DNA from: Blasia pusilla
Taxonomy: Eukaryota > Marchantiophyta > Marchantiopsida > Blasiales
Reading direction: 5' to 3'
Length of the DNA: 64,000 bases
NCBI GenBank assembly: GCA_050084515.1
Contig: CM114271.1
Span: 58,342,001-58,406,000, forward strand
Shown here: positions 1 to 12,120 of the stretch, one piece after another
Numbering within the stretch: position 1 is the stretch's first letter
How the letters are laid out: each line of letters begins with the position of its first letter
Notes under the pieces: generated by a model
Told to the model about the DNA's origin: nothing
The model's input: only the letters and a program-made list of their open reading frames with translations
The model's database searches: none
Translations under genes and position numbers: made by a program

Positions 1-760
1 TGAAGACGGTGAAGAGAGGACTACGCAAGTATGGCTTGCAGAGAGGTCACATAAGAGATTGGGACCTTTAGTTTCCGTGCTTGGCGAGGGGATATAGATT
101 CAGCAAGTATGCATCCTTAGCGTCTTTCTCACCGTACTTGTTGCTTTATGGCCGAGAGCCAGATTTACCTGCGGCCATTTGTCGAGATGTTGGTGAGGTG
201 TTGAACCTTGATGACCCTGATGTATGGATGCGCGCATGTTCTGAGAGGGCTGAGTTGTTTCGGAGAGTGATGCCCATGGCGTTTGAGAACTTGGCGATTG
301 CCCAACATCGGGATAGGTTGAGGTATGCAACTATTTGGGGAGGTGATTATCGACCTATTATCCGGAGGTTTCATCAGGGAGACTATGTCTACTTGCAACA
401 AAGGGCATCGACGACGTTGGATGTGACTGCAGGGCGTACCATCTTGAGAGTGCATGAGATTTTGCCATCCGGTGTTCTCTTATTGGAGGGACGCGATGGT
501 ATGGTTTGGAAGGACCATGTGCGTAACTGTGCGCCATGTCATCTTCCGAACATTGACGGTACAGTTGATCCAAGCTTAGCAATAGTTTCTGCAGGCTTGC
601 GGTGTATGTCGTGTGGTTCCGCCCGTGATGCAGCCACTATGCTAGTCTGTGATGGGTGTTCGAGAGGATGGCATATGGCATGTTTGACGCCACCTCTCTC
701 TAGGGTTCCTGAGGGACGATGGATGTGTCCCAGATGTTCACAGAGTAGATAGTTCTACAT
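1..760 (+). pseudogene. Ty3/Gypsy integrase C-terminal part with PHD finger
   Basis: The open frame at 81-752 encodes 223 residues. They contain the end of a retroviral-type integrase, a GPY/F-like module (about residues 95-150, with FHQGDYVYLQQ and ILPSGVLLLEGRDGMVW), and a complete PHD finger (about residues 175-220). The finger has CMSC, CDGC, WHMAC and WMCPRC, giving the C4HC3 zinc-ligand order. PHD fingers read histone tails; in an integrase the usual inference is chromatin targeting. The frame upstream (1-80) matches integrase but has a stop near position 70, so the copy is dead or truncated by the window edge. The same protein recurs on the minus strand at 13.0-13.8 kb and, rotted, at 38.5-39.5 kb. 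This is the only copy with all PHD ligands intact. Confidence 0.8.
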
Positions 761-924
761 TCCGACTTGTGTCTATGACATGGATGACAAGAAGGCGACT
801 AACGATGAATCCACATGAGCACCCGGCCTTCTTGCTCTTAGCCTTTGAGAGATATTTGTCATGGTAGGTAGGGATAGATGGCTATCTGGAGTTAGAAGGA
901 CCTAACCACCAACTAGGGGGCGAT

Positions 925-1699
925 TGGAGATATTTTGGTACTTCTTGTCTCGTTGTTTGGATGCCATGAGTTAGCATGCTAACTCATGCTAACTCATGGA
1001 TAGAGCATGTTTGTGTGTGTGTTCGGTGATAGTGATGTATGTTGTGTAGCGATGTGTATGCGCACGACAGTTGCCACATCTTTTAGGATAGATCCGTGAG
1101 ATCTAGTAAAGCGCCTTCATAAGTAGTTGAGGACATGCTCAGTAGGTCAAGGATGACTTATTGAGGCCCCGGAAAACCTGAGAGAGCAAGTTTCCGCTTC
1201 GTTTTGGCTCATTTGGAGCCATATTGAGGAACTTACTATTTTAGATAAGTACCATTTTGAGTGTATGATCGACTTTATATTTTTGGTAAGTGTCCCTTGA
1301 CCTCCTACATCAGGTCAAGAGCCAAGGAGGTGACTTGGGAGGATAGGTTACCATGGAGAGAGCTTGGGAGAGGGGAGGGATATACCTCAAGGAGAGAGAG
1401 CTTGAGAGCTCATTCTCTCTTTGTTGAACCTCTTGGCATGAGGCGGCGGAGCTATGATCTTGCTTGTCTTGTGTGTGTAACTCAAGCCTCTCATTAGGAG
1501 AGTGGGTTTGGTTTGATATTGAGAGAGACATGTGAGAATTATGGTGTTGTGAGAGAGATTGGATCTTATGTTTTGGAGATATTTTGGTACTTCTTGTCTC
1601 GTTGTTTGGATGCCATGAGTTAGCATGGGATCATACGTGTTTGTGTGTGTGTTCGGTGACAGTGATGTATGTTGTGTAGCGATGTGTATGCGTAGGACA
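925..1699 (+). repeat. 3' LTR of the PHD-type Ty3/Gypsy element, preceded by a copy of its own end
   Basis: About 170 bp after the PHD frame lies a purine-rich tract (AACTAGGGGGCGAT), then a module starting TGGAGATATTTTGG (925-1069), then about 500 bp, then the same module again (1574-1699) ending GGACA. The order module - 500 bp - module recurs at 12.04-12.83 kb and 39.68-40.09 kb. Junctions around the nested element at 12.04 and 31.94 kb indicate that the real LTR starts TGTCACGAC and ends CACGACA. Here that is roughly 1071-1699, so the first module is an extra copy of the LTR terminus. No gene is seen inside. Copies at 31.4-31.9 and 10.7-11.0 kb are partial. Confidence 0.7.
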
Positions 1700-2998
1700 C
1701 CTACCATAGTTATTACCTTATTTCTTGGTGTTTGTAAACTATCACACATTAGTCTTCTACTTTTTGAGGCTCAACCCATCCATAGTCTTTTCATTGCCTT
1801 CATCCCTGTGTGCCACTTCCATTTTATCCTTATATGATTATGAATCATCCCTCACATTTGATTCAAGTGTCTTGCACATTCCATCAATCTTATCTCCAAG
1901 TGCCCTCTCTTATCTCCAATTACTTGTCAATCCATCCATCATAGTCACATTAAGTAATTCATTTTGCCCCAGCCCTCACATCTTCATGATGTGTATGCAG
2001 ACCGTATCTTTCACAACAATTAAACTATACCATGTTTGAGTAATCTATGTGTTGTTTTGCCTATCATGTTCCATTCATTACATGCTATTGTCTCATTGTT
2101 CTATTTGCCCTAGCCTTGGTCCACTTTTGTGTCTATCCATACTCGTCCTTCTTTACTTTGCGATAGCTTTCTCTTCCATTCCATGTATGCGGTTCACCAT
2201 GATGTTCACATTCCTTCCATATCCCCTTCCTTCTCATCCATGAAATCCACAACTTTGCATAACTTGTGTGTGATATGGTTGCACAGCCTCGCTCTCCATT
2301 TGCTCCACATCCTCTAAATTAGACATGAAAATTTCATTTGAGGGGATGAAGTTTAGGAATACATTTTTGAGGTTACCTATAACACCTTAGGTGAATAAAT
2401 GAATGGAGACTTCATTTTAGTAGGTAATTCGTGTGGATTTTGTAATCCGCACTTACAATTTGGGTTAGATAATGTCGTTCACCTTAAGTACCACTCTTTT
2501 GGATTTGCAAAAGGCAAGCTTATTCTAATGGAAAACTGGTTCAGAATCAGAAGTAAGATTTTGTTCGCTTTACACATGACCCTTTGTGTGATTGATGGAT
2601 GGGTGGATGATAAAGTCATTGAAGACATGTGGGTGACTCCTTTACTTCAAAATGAAATGCTTTCCGAATGAAACTTGTCCAAAAGTTTCATCCGGAACTT
2701 TGGTCAGAAGGAACAACTTGTACTTCTCGCACTCCTGCCACAATTAGCTGGATGAGCAAGCAGCAGATGCACTAATGAGTCTAACTTATATTCCAAGTTC
2801 TTATCTTTCATTCCAAGATACAAAGAGTGGACACACACCAAGTTATTCCCCAGACTTCATGACACTTTCCTGCTCCATCCAAGGATTAAACCGATCAGTT
2901 TTGAGGGACTAGAGAACTCTCATTGCTTACACATGGCTGTTACCAGCACGATGGGGCAAACGAATTCTTTTTTGTGATGCTTCATAGAATTGGATAGT
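1700..2998. other. Intergenic stretch without recognised gene
   Basis: Downstream of the LTR the sequence is pyrimidine-rich up to about 2330, then mixed. One 90-codon frame at 2399-2671 (+) has no recognisable motif. I see no repeat boundary, RNA gene or conserved domain here. Confidence 0.5.
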
Positions 2999-3299
2999 AG
3001 TTTCAGTGGGTAAGAAGCATTGAAAGTATCGTTATTTCCTCACAGGCCACTTAAGGAATTTCCTGACCATGGATTGCAAGGAACCATTGCAATTTGCTGG
3101 ACAATATGGAGTCAGATACGATAAAGATTCACTGAGGTAAACAATATAAAGATTTGGCTCTATAACTTCTGTTTTCTTCACTTCACGTCCCTTCAATTTC
3201 CTACATGCCTTAACACCTTCATGGGAACGACATGACGTGTTAGAGCTGCGGCTCAAATTCTACATGAATGAGAAAGCAAACTCACTGGTAATGGGAAAA

Positions 3300-4645
3300 G
3301 AGATTTGAGCCAAGAGTTATAGTGTTTACAGCACTCAAATCCTAGAGGGAAGGGCAGTCCTGGGATTCTCCTCTTGCACTAGTTTCTGAAATTCAGTTCT
3401 TCTGGTCTCAACAAGTCTGATTTCTTCCTTGATTGACCGGCTCTCTCCAATCATCTGGGCTGCATCAGGACATGTTTTTTAGCTTCTGGGATCAATCCTT
3501 TCAAGTTCTTTGCCAGCCAGAGTTTCTTCTGGGCAGAGCTGTCGCAATACAGCAATTACAAATCGTTTGCAACAACCAGAACTGTTGTTCAGCCCAGAGG
3601 CTAACCTGTCTGGATAAAATAATTACAAATCCTTTGCCACGACCACAACTGTTGCAAGTAATTACAAATCCTTTGCGTATACCAGACCTGTTGTTTAGAC
3701 CAGAGCCTACCCTATCAGGAGAGAAAGCAAATAAACACCCTTTGATGCAACCAAATTGTTTTAAGCAATTACAAATCTTTTGCAACAACCATACTTGTTC
3801 TTTAGACCAAAGACTATCATATCAGGAGATAAGGCAATCAAACACCCATTGCTACAACCAGAACTGTTGAAACCAATTACAATTCTTTTGCAAGAACCAG
3901 ACCTGTTCTTTAGACCAGATTCTTCTACGAGTGAATACATACTCGAAATAAAGGACACGATTCCTTTGAGGCAACAGCCCGCTCTAGAATCTGCTAAACT
4001 GGAAAGAGGATTCAAGCCAGAACCCTTACAAGTCTATCCCTGGCATCCGCTTGCTCGTTCTGAGGGTGAGTACAGAGGGTATCAGCCATGCCCACCCATC
4101 TCCATTTCTAGCTTCGAAATCACAGAAGGTGAGCAGAAGTCATTGTCAAATATCCATGAACCTGATGGAAGGTGCAAAAGTCTTTTCTACTGCAGTGCAA
4201 GCTCCGAGGTCCAAACAAATAAAAACTGTCAATCCCTAAAAAATGCAAGGACTTGGCTGCTTCACACTACTTGCTCACTCACGTTTGCCACCAACATTTA
4301 TACCCACTGCAATGAGACCCAATCTTGTCGGAGAGACTGCAGGAGTTTGCCACGAAGAGGAAAGCTGGCATACCAATTTCTTTCCTCCAAGTAGTTCACC
4401 TTTCTTCTGCTGATTGTTTCAGCCAGCTCCTCCCTCAAGATTCGAGATCTCGTCTCAGCGGCCGAGAGCTTTTCTAAAAGGTGCTCCTTCTCATGTTCTG
4501 TTTGTATGGGTTGGTTCTGGTTTTGCAGATGCACAAAGCTATCGATCAATCTCTGCAATGAGACGTTGACAGCCGAAGACGCAAGGCAATTATCATCCAC
4601 CGATTCGCCTGTACAATCCAGAATACAGGCCAAAAATCGCATACG
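3300..4645 (-). pseudogene. Decayed copy of the coiled-coil gene (inverted duplicate)
   Basis: On the minus strand this matches the three-exon coiled-coil gene at 42,270-43,583. Exon 1 lies at about 4640-4430 (contains EKEHLLEKLSAAETRSRILR and ends ISRRK before a GTGAAC donor). A segment matching exon 2 (VDMADTL...) lies near 4090. Exon 3 (ETLAGKELERID) lies near 3530-3310. Exon 3 has in-frame stops and several substitutions, so this copy is broken while the one at 42-43.6 kb is open. Direct upstream continuation into an FAH fragment matches the arrangement at 41.9 kb. Function is unknown; the sequence only shows heptad-rich helices. Confidence 0.6.
3545..3925 (-). repeat. Intronic minisatellite, about 110-bp units
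   Basis: Three to four imperfect tandem units share the core GCAAAGGATTTGTAATT (read on minus) and a CTCTGGTCTAAA-type segment. They lie between exon 2 and exon 3 of the decayed coiled-coil gene. The same array sits at the equivalent place at 42,896-43,274, so it predates the duplication of the block. It generates long shadow frames on both strands. Confidence 0.65.
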
Positions 4646-4829
4646 ATTGACGCAATTCGCTTATACCCCATAATACAAAATCAATCCCAGAACCTGTACC
4701 ACTAGACTTTCACCCGTCCCTGCGAACACACCGGGGGCATGCCATGATACCCTGCATTAGGTACGCCTCCAATCCCCAGCGCACATGCATGACCGTATGA
4801 ACAAGACCTCCACATGTACCGACAAATCA

Positions 4830-5546
4830 GTACAACATACAAAACCTGAAGTCTTGTAAGCAACTGCTCACCATAGGCACAAACATCTGGGCCTGAAGTT
4901 CCGCATGGTCGCGCAGAGTTGGCTCATCAGCTGTGAAGCATAAACGAGTTTCCAAAATCAGAAAGGGGAGAAACATTGCCCACCGAGCTGTAGTGCCTTA
5001 AAGTGGTTAACTCTGCCAAGAAGCGCGTCTCTCTGCGAAGATCGGAACTTCCCTGATCTCAAAATTCCTACTTGAGAGAGGGTGAACCAAAGTCCGAAAG
5101 CAAACACGCACCTCAGTTGAAGACGTACCGGACAAGAGCTTCATTCCATGCTGGTCTCCCGAGCGCCATGAGTGCGTTTAAGTTGCGCTGTATGCCAATT
5201 CAGATACAGGTCAGCAGGGGTTGGGTTCCAAACTGATGCAGTGGTACTGTGGCTATGATTCATTTTTGCTTCATGGATTCTAGCATCCATGGAGTCTGTT
5301 TTATTATTGTAATGAACTCCTTCGCCGTAGAATTGCATTTTGGTGAAGACATTCTACTCGCCTCATGTAATCAATTCATCACTGCTTTACACAACTAGTC
5401 CTCCCTCTCCAACTTGCTCAAGTTCGCAGAAAAAATTAACTTCTGGTGCACGCAGACATGATACAATGAGAATTCGGAAATGTACCCTCCCATCGAGTGT
5501 GAAAACTGCAGCCGTTAACACCAATTGAGAAGCACTTTCTACCTAT
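4830..5546 (-). pseudogene. FAH fragment: intron 1, exon 2 and exon 3
   Basis: Read on the minus strand this region matches 44,738-45,500 of the intact FAH gene: the end of intron 1, exon 2 (MALGRPAW), intron 2 and exon 3 (DEPTLRD, then a GTGAGC donor). Exon 2 has lost about 20 bp after GRPAW, which removes EARDTIQ-type residues and shifts the frame. No other FAH exons follow. The fragment runs straight into the decayed coiled-coil gene. It is a partial duplicate, not a second FAH gene. Confidence 0.75.
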
Positions 5547-5764
5547 GCCTCCTCTCCATACTAATGAAAGGTAAAACAAGTGAGAGATATTCATCCTCTA
5601 GGAACTCTAGTAGAGTGGAGCCCGTGGTTAGTTTTACCCCAGCCCTTTTTTGCAAGAGTCTAACCTCGGGTTAGTTAATCTTAGTTAACCGAGGATGAAT
5701 AGGCACGAGGCTCATATGCAAGAGAGGGCCGGTGAATAACCCAACTCGAGATACTGTCAGAAAG

Positions 5765-8350
5765 TGTTGGATCAGCAACCACCAGATCATCTAGTGTTCG
5801 GAATCCACCTTGAGACATAACAAGATCCACTCTCCGACGAGAGGTTGCTTGTGTGGTTGAAGGTAGGACATGGAGTTGCTCTTGCCCAATGGTGTATCCT
5901 GCAGTACGAGCCATCGATGCTACCGCCTCTCTAATGACATCATGTGTGGCCGTTCGTTCTTCACCATGTGCACATTGGAGAATATGGATATCCTTGGCAT
6001 CAATCAGATCCCTGCATACACAATTCGACACACCTAACAGAGAAGGATGAGGAAGTCCAAGACGTAACCGCAAAGTTGTCAAGAATATACTTCGAGGAAG
6101 ACGAAATGGAAGAATAAGAGGATTTGCAATAAGCCATGCCCCTGCTCCGATACCTGCACATGAACGCAGATGAGCTCATGAGCGTCAAAGGATGCCTCGG
6201 AGAGAATGCTGGAAAAGTTGATTTGATGCAGATTCTCGAAGATATGCTCTTGAAGTCGATCAAGCCCTTCCGTAATCAACTGACTGAAAGGGGGTAGAAT
6301 TGCTTGTGTAGCAAGGGGAAGAAGAGCTCGTGCAGATCTTAGTTGTTATTGAAATAACAAGTCCCCCTCCTCTACATGGGCGATATGATCCATCAAGATA
6401 GGTGTATCTCCTTGGAGAAACCTTGAAGCCATAATCGATGCTACCAACGCCCAACTCCCCAAAAAGGCTGCGGGAGCAGATGCACGATTTTGGAGGATAG
6501 TCCCACCCCTCTAAAAGAAATAGGCAAGATAGCTTGTCGTGAAGCAAAGACATCATCCTCTCCCTCAAAGGTATTCGGGCCAAGAATTGACCAAAAGTTG
6601 TCAAGATAGAAGCGTTAAAAGAGGCCAACTGATGTAAGAACCTTGAAGTGGGAAGGACAAGTGCGAAGAAGGTAGGAAGGACGTTGTAGAAAACATTGGG
6701 AGAGAGTCCCATAAGCCACTTGGGGATCCCCTATATGAGGTAACAAATGAAGCCATTCCATGTCTTTCAAAAGGGCCTCATCCAAGAACTTTGAGACATA
6801 GTCTATGAAGCCAATTGGGACCCCAAGAACCCTAAACCCTTCAATGTAGATGGGAAAATCAAGAGTAAGTGGGATGAATGTTGAGGGAAGGCATGAAGGA
6901 GACCATACTCCATATTTACTAGGTTGGACTTTAAGGTTTAAGAAAGAGAGTTGCTCCACGAAATGAGTATAAGCAGGAACCACTTCAGAAGGAGGACCTG
7001 TAATGTGAATGTCATCAGCAATAAAAGGGAAAAGACAAGATGGAAATGCTTACGTTGATGCTTGAAGGGCGCGAAAGTGGGCAATGGCAAAGAGTGAGCC
7101 ACCCATGGGATCACCTTGACGTGTGCCACAAGCCGATTGTAGAATACTATATTCCCCGGAAGTAGCATGATGGGAATAGATAATGGGCATATCATAGGAA
7201 TAGAAGGAGCGAATAAATGGAATGAGGCTCGCAAGTTTTCCTCATGCATAACGTAACTCCTCAAAGATGGCCGCACAAGAAACTGAATTGAATGCGTTAG
7301 CCACATCGATTTGAATTGCTACCCAATCTGGATGAATATCAAGAGTGGAGCGAATCCCATGCACCACAACCTCACAACCTCCAGGAGTTGCCACTCCAAA
7401 TTGATGAGGAAATAAGTGGGCACTAAAGTGAGGATGAAATTGCAAGCATAGGGATCGACTAACCAAGCGGTATGAAACCTCTCCAATAGCCAAAGGGCGC
7501 ACACTTGAAGGAGGCTTATCCATGGCCAACAAACGACAAGCCCCTAAGAGCCTAGAGATAGAGAATGGGAGAGGAATTGCCGCCATATGTGCACACATCT
7601 TATATAGAGAGACAAAGCCACTTGCTGAATGTGTCGGGATAAAGCAATCGCTGAGATGCTCAAAAACCATCCCTGATAGCCCGCTTGCTGATAAGCAAGG
7701 AGTACGGAGAAAAGCCCTTTTGAAAACCTCCAAGTCAAGCTCCAAGTCAAGGTCCGTTGTATAGTCTTCCACAAAAGGTGGAGCATCTCCACTTGAAGGA
7801 GGATGAAGAGCTTCTAAGAGAGCCACTGTTTCCGCACTTGGAACCGCCGGAGAAAGAGGATCCAATGCTCGAGCTGCACGTTAAAACTCACCAACTTGCC
7901 CCAAAAGAAGACTTCTTCGAAGGCGTTGTTGTATTGATGGCCTCCCATTATTGGCATGTTGAGAGGGATGAACCGCAGCTAAGGCCTCTACTTGAAGTAC
8001 ATGCTCATTTTAAAGATTCTCCTAATCCCCAGACATAAAGCGTTGAATACGTGTGGAGGTTTCACGATGACCCCTTGGAGGGAGGACTAAAACCCATTGT
8101 GGGAAGAGTAATAGGAGATACCAAGCATTGATATTTGTGGGATCACGTGCTAACCTTTCTAATGGGAAAAGCAAAGCTTGTTGGGTGATGGGGCGAAAAG
8201 AAATAGGAATGCGAGTGTACAGTCTAGGACGAGGAAGACCTGGATGATAAGAGCGAAGGAGATCAATTTGGCTTAACCAGATCCAAGCACTTGTTATGGG
8301 GAGTGCAGTAGGAGGTGATATTGGGTTAGGGATTGAAGGCCCATGCATGG
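5765..8350 (-). pseudogene. Non-LTR retroelement polyprotein, copy 1 (RT plus endonuclease-like tail)
   Basis: Minus-strand frames, broken by several frameshifts, cover an N-terminal segment (about 8348-8022, ending IQRFMSGD), a helical segment with RPLAIGEVSYRLVSR (7865-7242), RT motif A (IDVANAFNSV), RT motifs B-C (about 7250-6950, shifted), and a C-terminal part. The C-terminal part has a Cys-His knuckle (CVC...H..C) followed by RRVDLV and DDLVVADP (about 6010-5765). The last pattern resembles the knuckle plus PD-(D/E)XK restriction-like endonuclease of R2-group non-LTR elements; that assignment is by pattern only. The match to copy 2 (62.1-64 kb) stops abruptly at about 5765, just after VADPT, so the 3' end is missing. 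In-frame damage makes it inactive. Confidence 0.7.
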
Positions 8351-9720
8351 ATCGACAGTACCGTTGATGTCTTTTGATCCCATTATGAGCAAACTCCTTA
8401 CCATAAGGTATACAACGAACCTTTGTTACAAATGGAGAAGTAGAAGGGTTACAAGGAGAGGAAGTGGGAGGTGAAAGAGGTGGTGATGAACGACGATGAG
8501 GGGATAAGTAGGTTCGGGAAGGAGGAGGAGGAGAGGGGATATTTAGGTAGAATAGATGGGAGTTGGAAGCAAGGGCATAGATGAGATATGTGGGGATGGC
8601 AAAATAGAAGGATTCGGTAATAAGGGATCAAGATTAGGCTCAATAGGACAAGACAAAGAGGGGAGAAGAGGAGAATCCGGAAGAAATGCAGCAAGTGTAA
8701 TCGGTGTATTAGCATATGGAGGAAAATGATGAGATTTATGATGAGGAGGTGAACCAGGGGGAGATGTTACGATTGTAGGGGGGCTTGTAACCAAATAAGC
8801 GAGTAGATGGAGAATCCAACTCCATCTCTGATGACATAGAAGCAATGGTAGGCAAGTCATTGAAGACAAGGGAGGACATATGAAACGTGGTTTGGAGAAA
8901 GCATGAGGATAACGAGAAAAAAGAAGTAGTGGAATCCGTCCAAAAGAAATTTAGATGGAGAGAAGAAGATTAGGCAATACCGAATTTATGATTGAAAGTC
9001 ACTGTAAGAAAAATATAAAAAGAAATTGAAAAGGAAAAGTGATCTATATAGTGTCGGAAGAGGTGGCTCAAGAATATGAATTTCTAATGTCCTTAAGGAG
9101 ATGGCAAACGTATGCAGGGGCGAAACAGTAAGGTAAGGAGTTGAAAGAACAAGGAAGACTTTTGGGAGGAATTGACCTAAAACAAACCCGTATACAAAAA
9201 TAGATGCCTACGGAGAAGGAAGAACAACTAGAAAACCTACTTGATATGAAAAGAATGAGCTTGTCAAGACAATCGAAACAAGCCGAAACACGTCCAAAAC
9301 CGACACTCCAGAAGAAAGTTATGAAAGAAATTTGAAACACCAAAAAAGAGGATGTGAGGAGTAAATAGCCACCCACCAATGATTGCTATGAGGGAATGAG
9401 TTCGTACTGTTGGGCCCAGCACGTATCAAAAGATCCAGAAAAGCAAGAGGAATCCCTTAAATCGATGGTAACACGATATCACTCTATAAGGAGAGCACTA
9501 TGTGTGAAATTACGTATAGGAATCTATGAGCATATTTAGGACAGAAGGAGGAAGAATTTTGGAAAAGTCAATCTTAAGTGGAAAAAAAAGACCCCAAAGT
9601 TCAAGCTTGAGAAGATGAACACATTGGGCTTTAGATTGAAAAGATTGGATCACCATGGAAATAGTTAGAAGCAAAATTCTAGACGTCCCTTCATCTCCTC
9701 CGCCATAGTCCTCATCCATA
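8350..9720 (-). other. Probable 5' part of non-LTR copy 1, low complexity
   Basis: Upstream of the RT region on the minus strand are Pro/Ser/His-rich frames (8869-8449) and a possible start at about 9719 (MDEDYGGGDEG). No domain is recognisable and frames are interrupted. Position and strand suggest the N-terminal half of the element, but there is no second copy in the window to compare. Confidence 0.3.
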
Positions 9721-9779
9721 TCAATGCTTGGTATCTCCTATTACTTTTTCATTTCCTGTGTTCCACATTACGGGAAATT

Positions 9780-10550
9780 AAAGAGTGTTTGAAGAGCTTT
9801 TGTTAGTGAAGGGATTAATGATGTTACATACAAATTCAAATTCTTTTCTTCCTCTCCATATGAAACATATTTTTCTTGTCCAATTACCACATGTCAAAAG
9901 GATCTTAAAAAAAAATATCAATAATGGTTTTTTTAATTATGTTTAAATTTTCAAATCTTATTTAATTTTAAAATTTAAGTATAATTTCCATTTTTTTAAT
10001 CTTAAAAGAGTAAGAAAATTTCACCTTTAAATAACAGCCATCTCCCCTAAATAATTTCACTCCTCCCTAAAAGCTCAAAGAATAATTATTCTCCCCCTTC
10101 CATTCTTCCCACCAAAATAACATTCACTAACCAAAATCTTAGCCAATTTTAATAAACAAACCAATTTTCCTTTTCCATTCAAATTCATTTTCCTTTCCCA
10201 AAATATCATATGTGAATTCATATCATTATTTTAAAAAATTATCATGTTATTTACTTAAAATTTTAAATATGATTTCTATTTTCTAAAATCTTAAAAGAGT
10301 AATAACATTTCACTATTATTGTTAATTACAATTCTTCATTCAAATTTAAATGATATCCCAATACACTAAGTAATTTTATTTTTCCATAAAATTTAAACAA
10401 AATATAATCCTCCATTAATTTTTTTCCTTTTTCATCAAATATGAATTGAGGTAAAAATTATAAAATTTTGGTTATTTATCATATTTATTATATTTTATTG
10501 ATATTTATAATCACCCACTATAGTATTAAATTAATTATTAATTGAATAAT
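9780..10550. other. AT-rich non-coding stretch with a diverged internal duplication
   Basis: This stretch is very rich in A and T and has no open frame. A segment with TTAAAATTTAAGTATAATTTC and TCTTAAAAGAGTAA at about 9960-10025 recurs, diverged, at about 10255-10315, suggesting an old tandem duplication of roughly 300 bp. The compositional shift against both flanks is sharp. Confidence 0.5.
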
Positions 10551-10724
10551 CTATGTTCCACTTAAATCCCTGTTCGTTTCCTTTGTTCTATTTCTATCCA
10601 TCTAATAGGGCTCAAGTACTGCCTAAACGTTCTATAGAATGGATGGTGGATGTGGTGACCTGGTTTTTAAAGTGGAATGTGGCGGAACGCGATTGGGACT
10701 TGAAACTGATGGCACTCCGCGAGC

Positions 10725-10979
10725 ATCTGCATAAGTAATTTCTCAACATTATCTGGAGTAGACCCTTCGTTTCGGCTCATTTGGAGACATATAGAGAAAC
10801 TTACTATTTTGGGTAATTTCTATATTTGATAGAGTTGACTTTCTATTTTGGGAAGTGACCTGCGAGCATAAGTTACCGAGGAGAGAGCTTGGGACAGGGA
10901 AGGGGATGTACCTCAAGGAGAGAGAGCTTGAGAGCTCATTCACTCTTTGTTGAACTTCTTGGCACAAGGCGGCGAAGCC
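10725..10979 (+). repeat. LTR fragment, plus orientation
   Basis: The sequence TTCGTTTCGGCTCATTTGGA and the later GGAGAGAGAGCTTGAGAGCTC stretch match the middle of the Ty3/Gypsy LTR at 1071-1574. The orientation is plus. It abuts the minus-strand RT fragment of element 2 at about 10,980, so two elements in opposite orientation meet at a breakpoint here. Confidence 0.65.
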
Positions 10980-10980
10980 A

Positions 10981-12041
10981 CTCAGCCGGAGCGTTTTTTA
11001 AACTTGAATGGTAAGAACCGCCACTGGTACAAACAACCCTTCTCGTGAGGATCGATGCCCCAAAATTTCGTCTTCTGCATGTCCTCCAATCTCATAGGCA
11101 GTTGATGGTATCCGGCTCTAAGATTTAACGAACTGAAGACCTTTGCATGCCCAATAGCATCAAAGATCTCCTCACGGATGGGCATGGCATACCTATGGGA
11201 CTTTGTATTTGATTGATAGGTCGGAAATCTCCGCACATCCGCATATCCGTCCAGTTGCCATGCGCATCCTTCTTGGCGGGCATGATAGTGGTAGATACAT
11301 ACTCTTCATGCTTCATCTCCACCATTCCTCCTCCAACCAAGTTCTAGCTCCTACTCTCAATAAGAGCCCTCTCCATATCATTGTAACTATAGGGTCGACG
11401 CAAGATCGGCATGTCACTCGACAACTCAATGCGGATCCCTGGATCCTTCAGCGTACCCAAATCATGCATACTAAATGCAAAACATCTCCTAAAACTCCTA
11501 AGGAATTGGTGTATCCGGCGCCGCTCTCCTCCTACCAACTTAGGGCCCATATCTGGCTTCCAAGTCTCCATCGTGACTATGATAGGACTCTTCGGCGTGG
11601 GTGTCGGTGGTTGCTATGGTGCAACCCCATCTCGGACAACAAAACTCGACTACTCCCGTGCAGCCAATTGCAAAATCGGATCTCCATGTGCAGTACCCAT
11701 AACCACACTCGATGTTGTGGCTACCATCTCCAGGCATACCTCCAAAACATCCCAAGAAGTCAAAGGGTGTCTTTCTTGATCACCCTTGGTGTGTCAATCT
11801 TCTTGGGTCTCGCCCCCAGCCTCTGCCTCAACCGTCTCGGTAGGCATGGGGCTCACCAACGCAACAGCTATGATTTGTCGCATCCGCAAACGACACTGCT
11901 AAACTACTCCAAAGTTGAAAATCCATGTCAAGAAGTTCAAGTCCATCGCCTGACCCAAGACATGACATCATGATGCCTCTAATAGTGACGATACTTCTGT
12001 CACTTTGGTGGGGAATCCCATCGCTCGCTCATCGGCGTTGG
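10981..12041 (-). pseudogene. Ty3/Gypsy element 2, right half: methyltransferase tail and RT start
   Basis: Read on minus, the segment starts inside the methyltransferase tail (NADER.AMGF, then LGQAMDLNFLTWI, about 12,041-11,900). It continues through a linker to the RT N-terminal region (METWKPDMGPKL at about 11,571, FAFSMHDLGTL, MRMCGDFRPINQ, SSLNLRAGYHQLP, YQWRFLPF) and stops at 10,981. Its start coincides exactly with the point where element 2 is interrupted at 31,938, and the two halves share a CCAA at the break. Stops and frameshifts make it inactive. It lacks RNase H, integrase and the 3' LTR, probably removed by the rearrangement at 10,980. Confidence 0.75.
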
Positions 12042-12088
12042 TGTCGTGCGCATACACATCACTACACAACATACATCGTTGTCATCAA

Positions 12089-12120
<32 letters not shown>

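Noticed and set aside
8449-8869. Pro/Ser/His-rich minus frames as an independent gene
   Set aside because: Low complexity, interrupted, and in line with the non-LTR element; treated as its probable 5' part.
10553-10738. 61-codon frame (MFHLNPCSF...) next to the plus-strand LTR fragment
   Set aside because: No domain; its 3' end overlaps LTR-like sequence, so coding is doubtful.
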